DNA of 64,000 bases from DASXRA01 sp963737425 (lineage in GTDB: Bacteria; Actinomycetota; Actinomycetes; Mycobacteriales; Jatrophihabitantaceae), in NCBI GenBank assembly GCA_963737425.1, contig CAVTSX010000009.1, forward strand, positions 1,302,001-1,366,000, read 5' to 3'. Each line of letters opens with the position of its first letter. Position 1 is the stretch's first letter. The position numbers were made by a program, and so were the translations under genes. Below the pieces are notes generated by a model. It was not told the origin of the DNA. It did not search any database and saw only the letters and a program-made list of their open reading frames with translations. Of the stretch, positions 58,941 to 64,000 are shown piece by piece.

Positions 58941-59525
58941 TTTGGTTTAGCTCCTTGATCGTTCGGTCGGACGGCGCCCCTGCCGTCGGGTGGCAACCCC
59001 CCAACCAGACGAAGCGGGCGGCCCCCGGCCCAACAACACGTGCGAATCCGAAAGCCTCGTCGTCGATTCATGCTCTGCGAGCCGGGCTACCCCGCTGTTA
59101 CGAGCAGGTATCCACCGTGCTCCGGGCGATCCAGAACAACGGCGGCAGATCGCGGCCGGCCGGGCCGTCACTCGCCGTTGACGCGTTGTGCCTCGACATA
59201 GGGTGATGAACATAGTTTTACCCAATTCACCATGGACGTATCCCTACATCCGGCATCAGTCCCTTTTGCCGTTGGCGGCCGTCATCGGCCGGTGTGCCAC
59301 GCTGTCGATGGAGTCGGCTGCATATGCGGGTGCCCGTGGCCGGCGAGCACGAGCACTGCCAACCAGCCGTTGATGGCGACGGCACGGCGCTAGGTGATGT
59401 CGACTGCGGCGCCTTGATGTCCGACCGGTTCGGCGATGCCGGGTGTCGGCAACGGCTGACGCGCTGCGGCAGCTCGGCATGGGTGGCGCGCAGCCCATAT
59501 CCGCTGTGCCAGGCTCGGTGGCGTG
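58941..59525. other. Gene-free stretch
   Basis: About 585 bases without a credible protein gene. A D-arm-like string on the minus strand near 59075-59100 recalls a tRNA, but no acceptor stem pairs, so I do not call one. The promoter of the small zinc-ribbon-like gene and of the exonuclease gene should be here; none was clear. Confidence 0.5.
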
Positions 59526-60401
59526 ATGGTTCATCTTGTCGACGGCACGTACGAGATCTTCCGGCAGTACTACGCACCGCGGCCGGGACATCTCGACAGC
59601 GACGGCTTCGAGATCGGTGCGACCCGCGGCGTCGTCCAATCCGTCTTCACCATGCTGCAGGACGGCGCAACCCACGTCGGGGTCGCGACCGACCATGTCA
59701 TCGAGTCGTTCCGCAACGACATGTGGCCGACGTACAAGTCGAGCGCGGGCATGGACCCGCTGCTGCTGGCGCAGTTCGAGCCTCTCGAGGACGCACTGCA
59801 GGCACTAGGCGTCGCGGTCTGGCCGATGGTCGACGTCGAGGCGGACGACGGCATGGCCAGCGCCGCCGTCCTCGCCGCTGCCGACCCTCGGGTCGAGCAG
59901 GTGATCATCTGCACGCCCGACAAGGACCTCGGGCAATGCGTCGGCGACAAGGTGGTCCAGTGGGACCGCCGTCAGGACAAGCTGATCGACGCCGACGGGG
60001 TGGTCGCGAAGTTCGGCGTGCCGGCCGAGTCGATCCCCGACTGGCTGGCCCTCGTCGGCGACAGCGCCGACGGCTTTCCGGGCCTGCCCGGGTTCGGCGC
60101 GAAGTCCGCGGCCACGCTGCTCGCCCGGTACGGACACCTGGAAGACATCCCGGCCGACGCGGAGGGCTGGGACGTCGCGGTGCGTGGCGCGGCCAAGTTG
60201 GCGGCGACGCTCGTTTCCCAGCGGGCCGACGCCGAGACGTTCAAGCTGCTGGCCACGGTGCGCACCGACGCCCCCGTCGGCACGGTCGACGACTGGGCGT
60301 GGACCGGCCCGACCGAGGACTTCCCCGTCTGGTGCGAGCGATTCGGGTGGCCGCGCCTGGCCAACGATGCCGTTGCGTTGGCCGCCGCCCGCCATCCGTG
60401 A
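59526..60401 (+). CDS. 5'-3' exonuclease (PolI N-terminal domain type)
   Basis: A 291-residue stand-alone flap/5' nuclease of the PolI N-terminal family. Acidic metal ligands are visible: VDGTYEIFRQYY, VDVEADDGMASAA, 'TPDKDLGQCV', and the helix-hairpin-helix 'PDWLALVGDSADGFPGLPGFGAK' (in parts: LVGDSADGFPG and LPGFGAKSAATLL). It trims flaps or degrades RNA/DNA in repair. The ATG at 59526 was chosen over the adjoining GTG. It stands alone before the PadR operon. Confidence 0.92.
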   Translation: MVHLVDGTYEIFRQYYAPRPGHLDSDGFEIGATRGVVQSVFTMLQDGATHVGVATDHVIESFRNDMWPTYKSSAGMDPLLLAQFEPLEDALQALGVAVWPMVDVEADDGMASAAVLAAADPRVEQVIICTPDKDLGQCVGDKVVQWDRRQDKLIDADGVVAKFGVPAESIPDWLALVGDSADGFPGLPGFGAKSAATLLARYGHLEDIPADAEGWDVAVRGAAKLAATLVSQRADAETFKLLATVRTDAPVGTVDDWAWTGPTEDFPVWCERFGWPRLANDAVALAAARHP

Positions 60402-60533
60402 AGCGTCACGCGTTCTGAGTTCTCTGACGAGGATGTAGGCCGTTTGGAGCCGCTGGCCTCGCGGTTCCGGCCGTTCGGGCCTTCCGGTGGCAAGTGCCGA
60501 CACCTCCGCCGCCAGGTGGAGCTTGCGCCGCTG

Positions 60534-60577
60534 CTATTCAGCGTTACTATGTACCAGTACTCATTAACACTGAATAG
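60534..60577. promoter_or_regulatory. PadR operator: nested inverted repeats
   Basis: CTATTCAGCGTTA (60534-60546) and TAACACTGAATAG (60565-60577) form an outer inverted repeat with one mismatch. Inside, ATGTACCAGTACTCAT is another imperfect palindrome of the type PadR proteins bind. It ends four bases before AGGAGG, the ribosome site of the padR-like gene, so binding would shut the operon. Confidence 0.7.
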
Positions 60578-60593
60578 CGAAGGAGGTGTGTTC

Positions 60594-60923
60594 GTGGGCA
60601 AACAGATGACGGAGATGCTCAAGGGCGTGCTGGAGGGCATCGTCCTGGCGATCCTGTCCGGCCGGTCCGCGTATGGCTACGAGATCACGGCATGGCTGCG
60701 GGAGCAGGGCTTCCCCGACATCGCGGAGGGCACCGTCTACGCGCTGCTCATCAGGGTCGAGCATCGCGGCCTCGTCGACGTGGAGAAGGTTCCCTCCGAG
60801 AAGGGGCCGCCGCGCAAGGTGTATTCCCTCAACGCCCATGGACAGGCAGATCTCGAAGAGTTCTGGAGGACCTGGAGCTTCCTCACAGAACGGCTCGAAC
60901 AGCTCCACGAAGGAGGCAGATAA
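60594..60923 (+). CDS. PadR family regulator
   Basis: A 109-residue PadR-type winged helix: 'MLKGVLEGIVLAILSGRSAYGYE' (in parts), 'AEGTVYALLIRVEHRGLVDVEK', and the wing 'GPPRKVYSLNAHGQADLEEFW'. The start is the GTG at 60594, seven bases after AGGAGG. It represses its own operon and responds to a drug or other ligand. It is followed after 3 bases by a DUF1048 gene and an ABC exporter, a known PadR-DUF1048-ABC arrangement. Confidence 0.92.
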   Translation: MGKQMTEMLKGVLEGIVLAILSGRSAYGYEITAWLREQGFPDIAEGTVYALLIRVEHRGLVDVEKVPSEKGPPRKVYSLNAHGQADLEEFWRTWSFLTERLEQLHEGGR

Positions 60924-60926
60924 ACA

Positions 60927-61307
60927 ATGTCCGACACAGAAGAGGGCGGCTTCATCTCAAAGGTGATCGGCCCGAAGCGGCGGTGGCGAGCCTACAAGGC
61001 GCGCGTCAAGCAGCTTCCCGAGAACTACCGCACGGCGGTCGACGCGATCGAGCACTATCTGATGCACCTCGTGCCGACCGATGGCGAAAAGGCGGCGTCC
61101 GAGTTCGAGGATCTTGCGGATCTGTTCGAACGGGCCGCGGCGGATGGAACCCCGATCCGCGAGATCGTCGGCGACGACCCCGTGGAGTTCGTCGAGACGT
61201 TTGCTCAGAACTACACGAAGGGCGGGTATATCCCCGATCGGGCGCGGGAACGGCTGATCAGCGCCATCAAGCGCGCCGAAGGGGAAACCGGGGGGACCCG
61301 CTCATGA
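60927..61307 (+). CDS. DUF1048 protein
   Basis: A 126-residue DUF1048 protein: 'IGPKRRWRAYKARVKQLPENYR' (in parts), 'DAIEHYLMHLVPTDG', and a C-terminal 'DRARERLISAIKRAEG'. It is alpha-helical with no known activity, nearly always encoded beside a PadR regulator and an ABC exporter. It overlaps the ATPase gene by four bases (ATGA). Confidence 0.9.
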   Translation: MSDTEEGGFISKVIGPKRRWRAYKARVKQLPENYRTAVDAIEHYLMHLVPTDGEKAASEFEDLADLFERAAADGTPIREIVGDDPVEFVETFAQNYTKGGYIPDRARERLISAIKRAEGETGGTRS

Positions 61308-62134
61308 CGACCCAGGCGACCTCGGGGCCCGCAATCCGCGTGCAGGGCCTGAAGAAGTCGTACAAGAAGCTGGAGGTGCTGCGTGGCGTGAACTTCGACG
61401 TGGCGCGGGGCAGCATCTTCGCCCTGCTCGGCTCGAACGGGGCGGGCAAGACCACGGTCGTGAAGATCCTGTCCACGCTGCTCAAGGCCGACGCGGGCAC
61501 TGCCAGCGTGAACGGCTTCGATGTCGCCACGCAGGCTGCGCAGGTGCGGGAGTCCATCAGCCTCACCGGACAGTTCGCGGCCGTCGATGAGATCCTCAGC
61601 GGGCGGGAGAACCTTGTACTGGTCGCCCGGCTGCGGCGCCTCAAGGACCCGGGCGCGATCGCGGATGAGCTGCTCGAGCGTTTCTCGCTGACCGACGCGG
61701 CAGCACGGAAGGTGTCGACGTATTCCGGTGGCATGCGCCGGCGTCTGGACATCGCGATGAGCCTGATCGGGAATCCGCCGGTCATCTTCCTCGACGAGCC
61801 GACGACCGGCCTTGACCCGCAGGCGCGCATCGAGGTGTGGCAGGCCGTCAAGGAACTCGCCAAGCACGGCACGACGGTGCTGCTCACGACGCAGTATCTA
61901 GACGAGGCCGAGCAGCTCGCCGACCGGATCGCGATCCTCCACGAGGGTCGGATCATCGTGAACGGCACCCTGACCGAGCTCAAGGCGCTGCTCCCGCCGG
62001 CCACGGTCGAATACGTCGAGAAGCAGCCGACCCTCGAAGACGTCTTCTTCGCCATCGTCGGTGACGACGGCCAGGACGCAAGGACGCTGGCAATGACCGC
62101 AGCGTCGGCACGAACGAGTAAGGAACAACGATGA
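61304..62134 (+). CDS. ABC transporter ATP-binding protein (DrrA-like)
   Basis: A 276-residue ATPase: Walker A GSNGAGKTT near 45-53, Q-loop SLTGQFAAVDE, signature YSGGMRRRLDIAMSL, Walker B 'VIFLDEPTTGLD', and H-loop TQYLDEAEQLADR. The C-terminal tail resembles daunorubicin-resistance DrrA proteins. It powers export through the adjacent permease. The start is the ATG at 61304, overlapping the DUF1048 stop. The end overlaps the permease start as ATGA. Confidence 0.94.
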   Translation: MTTQATSGPAIRVQGLKKSYKKLEVLRGVNFDVARGSIFALLGSNGAGKTTVVKILSTLLKADAGTASVNGFDVATQAAQVRESISLTGQFAAVDEILSGRENLVLVARLRRLKDPGAIADELLERFSLTDAAARKVSTYSGGMRRRLDIAMSLIGNPPVIFLDEPTTGLDPQARIEVWQAVKELAKHGTTVLLTTQYLDEAEQLADRIAILHEGRIIVNGTLTELKALLPPATVEYVEKQPTLEDVFFAIVGDDGQDARTLAMTAASARTSKEQR

Positions 62135-62892
62135 CCAACCGCTTCTTCGGCGACACCACCGTTCTGCTGGGACGGTCCCTGCGCCACGTCACGCGCAGCG
62201 TGGACACCATCATCACGACGGCGATCACGCCGATCGCCATGCTGCTGCTGTTCGTCTACGTGCTCGGCGGCGCGATCAAGTCAGGGTCGGGTTCGTATGT
62301 GGACTACCTGCTGCCCGGCATTCTGCTCATCACGATCGCTTCGGGTATCGCCTACACCGCATTGCGGCTCTTCCAGGACACGAAGAGCGGCATCTTCGAG
62401 CGATTCCAGTCCATGCCGATCGCACGGTCGTCCATACTGTGGTCGCACGTGCTGACCTCGCTGGTCGCCAATCTGTTCTCGCTCGTGCTCGTCGTGCTCG
62501 TCGCCCTGCTCGTGGGCTTCCGCTCAGGGGCGGGAGTGCTGGCGTGGCTCGCGGTCGCCGGCATGCTGACCCTGTTCACCCTGGCGTTGACGTGGCTCGC
62601 CGTCATCCCCGGCCTCTCCGCGAAGTCCGCGGACGGCGCGGGCGCGTTCTCCTACCCGCTCATCTTCCTGCCGTTCCTCAGCTCGGCATTCGTGCCCACC
62701 CACACCATGCCCGGCCCGGTACGCGCCTTCGCCAAGCACCAGCCCGTGACCTCCATCGTCAACGCCATCCGCCACCTGTTCACCCAGCAGCCGGTCGGCA
62801 CCGACATCTGGATCGCCATCGCCTGGTGTGTCGGCATCCTCATCATCGCGTACAACTTCGCCATGGTCACCTACCGCCGCAGGATCTCCTAG
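62131..62892 (+). CDS. ABC-2 type permease (DrrB-like)
   Basis: A 253-residue integral membrane protein with six helices of the ABC2 membrane family: 'ITPIAMLLLFVYVLGG', 'LLPGILLITIASGIAYTA', and a conserved 'PLIFLPFLSSAFVPTHTMPG' (in parts: LIFLPFLSSAFV and PTHTMPGPVRAF). It forms the exporter with the preceding ATPase. Its TAG stop (62890-62892) is built from the left end of the MITE inserted there, so the natural C-terminus may have been altered by a residue or so. Confidence 0.93.
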   Translation: MTNRFFGDTTVLLGRSLRHVTRSVDTIITTAITPIAMLLLFVYVLGGAIKSGSGSYVDYLLPGILLITIASGIAYTALRLFQDTKSGIFERFQSMPIARSSILWSHVLTSLVANLFSLVLVVLVALLVGFRSGAGVLAWLAVAGMLTLFTLALTWLAVIPGLSAKSADGAGAFSYPLIFLPFLSSAFVPTHTMPGPVRAFAKHQPVTSIVNAIRHLFTQQPVGTDIWIAIAWCVGILIIAYNFAMVTYRRRIS

Positions 62893-63054
62893 TGTCCCGC
62901 GCCAGAAATTGGGCGAGTAAGTCCGGTGATCCAGGTGTGCGCTCGCAAGGCGGACAAGGAGCCGATACCGGGGTTGTATCGGCGACGAGGACAACGCAGC
63001 CAGCGTGCAGCTGGGCGCCGGACTTACCGTCTGAATTTCTGGCGCGGGACACTA
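62890..63054. mobile_element. MITE-like element related to IS630
   Basis: A 165-base element bounded by TA on both sides. Terminal inverted repeats of about 36 bases start TAGTGTCCCGCGCCAGAAAT at both ends and continue to TAAGTCCGG. There is no open frame in the middle. The ends resemble those of the IS630-type element that begins at its right TA (TAGTGTCGTGCGCCATTAAT), so it is probably mobilised by an IS630 transposase. Confidence 0.8.
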
Positions 63055-64000
63055 GTGTCGTGCGCCATTAATTCGTGGTGAAAGTTGTAGGGTTGGCCGG
63101 TGGCGAGGACGGGGCGGCCGAAGGCGTCGTTGGTGTTGAGCGATGCGGAGCGGGAGCAGTTGTTGCGGTGGTCGCGGCGGCGGAAGTCGGCGGCGGGGCT
63201 GGCGTTGCGGTCGCGGATCGTGTTGGCGTGTGCGGTGCCGGGGGCGTTGAACACGCAGGTTGCGGCCGCTGTTGGGGTGGCGCCGAACACGGTGAACAAG
63301 TGGCGTCGACGGTTCGTTGCTGATCGGTTGGACGGGCTGGTCGATGAGCCGCGGCCGGGGCGCCCGCCGGTGGTCAGGGTGGATCAGGTGGAACAGGTCA
63401 TCGTGGCCACGCTTGAGTCCACGCCGCCGAACGCGACGCATTGGTCGCGGGCGAAGATGGCCGAGCGCAGCGGGCTGTCCAGGTCGACGATCGGGCGGAT
63501 CTGGAAGGCGTTCGAGCTCAAGCCGCACCGTGTCGAGACGTTCAAGCTGTCCACCGACCCGTTGTTCGTGGACAAGGTCTTCGACGTGGTCGGGCTCTAT
63601 CTCAACCCGCCCGACGGTGCGGTGGTGCTGTGCGTGGATGAGAAGTCCCAGGTACAGGCACTGGCCCGCTCCCAGCCGGCGTTGCCGATGATGGCGGGCA
63701 TGCCCGAGCGGCGCACCCATGATTACGTCCGGCACGGTGTCACCAGCCTGTTCGCGGCGTTCAACACCGCCGACGGCACCGTGATCAGCTCCTTGCACCG
63801 CCGGCACCGCACGATCGAGTTCAAGAAGTTCCTGGCCAAGATCGATACCGAGGTCCCCGGCCATCTCGACGTGCACCTGGTGGCCGACAACTACGGCACC
63901 CACAAGAGCCCGGCGATCAAGGCATGGCTCGCCGCCCATCCACGCTTCCACATGCACCACACGCCGACCTACTCCAGCTGGATCAACCAGGTCGAACGCT
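63053..64000 (+). mobile_element. IS630-family element, runs off the window
   Basis: Its left end TAGTGTCGTGCGCCATTAAT starts at the TA shared with the MITE. The transposase gene begins 45 bases inside. The right end is outside the window, so neither inverted repeat symmetry nor TA duplication can be checked. Confidence 0.8.
63100..64000 (+). CDS. IS630 family transposase (partial, 3' end outside)
   Basis: At least 300 residues with no stop before the window edge. N-terminal HTH (VAAAVGVAPNTVNKWRRRF) and a second HTH (MAERSGLSRSTIGRIWKAF) precede the DDE domain: Asp in VLCVDEKSQ, Asp in LVADNYGTHKS, and Glu expected in 'SWINQVER', the last visible residues. The GTG at 63100 was chosen as start. 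This matches full-length IS630 transposases, so it is likely active. Confidence 0.9.
   Translation, partial: MARTGRPKASLVLSDAEREQLLRWSRRRKSAAGLALRSRIVLACAVPGALNTQVAAAVGVAPNTVNKWRRRFVADRLDGLVDEPRPGRPPVVRVDQVEQVIVATLESTPPNATHWSRAKMAERSGLSRSTIGRIWKAFELKPHRVETFKLSTDPLFVDKVFDVVGLYLNPPDGAVVLCVDEKSQVQALARSQPALPMMAGMPERRTHDYVRHGVTSLFAAFNTADGTVISSLHRRHRTIEFKKFLAKIDTEVPGHLDVHLVADNYGTHKSPAIKAWLAAHPRFHMHHTPTYSSWINQVER

Noticed and set aside
59040..59115. tRNA-like D-arm on the minus strand
   Set aside because: The string resembles GTAGC..GCAGAGCA, but no matching acceptor or T-arm could be paired, so no tRNA is called.

Overview
The window is high-GC DNA with many GTG starts, 1- to 16-base stop/start overlaps and families typical of Actinomycetota: MSMEG_05xx 'nitrogen starvation' proteins, a c-di-AMP riboswitch upstream of an NlpC/P60 protein, an ECF41 sigma factor and a BTAD/SARP-type regulator. 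The species cannot be named from the sequence. No rRNA, convincing tRNA or CRISPR array was seen.

Bases 967-18953 are the most interesting part: a compact locus of about 18 genes in alternating operons that combines three modules. Module (i) is bacterial coenzyme M (CoM) biosynthesis: a ComA-type phosphosulfolactate synthase, an adenylosuccinate-lyase-like and an argininosuccinate-lyase-like member of the aspartase/fumarase superfamily, a D-cysteine-desulfhydrase-like PLP enzyme, and an unrecognised Cys-containing protein in the same overlapping operon. Module (ii) is much of the Nit1C/'nitrogen starvation' set (AIR-synthase-like, GNAT, radical SAM, MSMEG_0572/Sll0783, MSMEG_0565 glycosyltransferase) without its nitrilase. 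Module (iii) is a carbamoyl-transfer and energy module: FdrA, a DUF1116 protein and carbamate kinase. An OsmC protein, a single-cysteine FAD disulfide reductase, an amidohydrolase and an XRE-cupin regulator complete it. Inference: a CoM-dependent catabolic or assimilatory pathway for a nitrogen compound whose carbamoyl group ends as carbamoyl phosphate, then ATP, CO2 and ammonia. I know of no description of this combination.

Bases 18954-21613 are unstable DNA: a dispersed palindromic repeat, a TGG microsatellite, a 33-bp minisatellite, an IS3-family element and a higher-order tandem array. Bases 21614-25275 hold a NIPSNAP protein, a urea/amide-type binding protein without a signal peptide, an ABM-like protein and an HD-GYP/LuxR fusion. 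Bases 25300-36055 hold an epoxide hydrolase, two SGNH hydrolases, a Nudix enzyme, a TPR-CHAT protease next to a cytoplasmic subtilase, and a TetR/MFS exporter pair.

Bases 36135-44340 hold a secreted GH59 galactocerebrosidase-like enzyme, a decayed MFS gene, a secreted HNH nuclease, the c-di-AMP riboswitch with its NlpC/P60 gene, and an ECF41 sigma factor divergent from a carboxymuconolactone decarboxylase-type target with matching promoters. Bases 44411-54946 are mixed accessory genes: MarR, alpha/beta hydrolases, LysE, AI-2E family permease, GH27, an AMIN-like lipoprotein, TetR/SMP-30 and DUF1801. Bases 54979-62892 hold a SARP-like regulator with three small neighbours, a 5'-3' exonuclease, and a PadR-DUF1048-ABC exporter operon. 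The window ends in an IS630-related MITE abutting an IS630-family element that runs off the edge.

Five copies of one palindromic repeat (family A) and two of another (family B) lie between genes.
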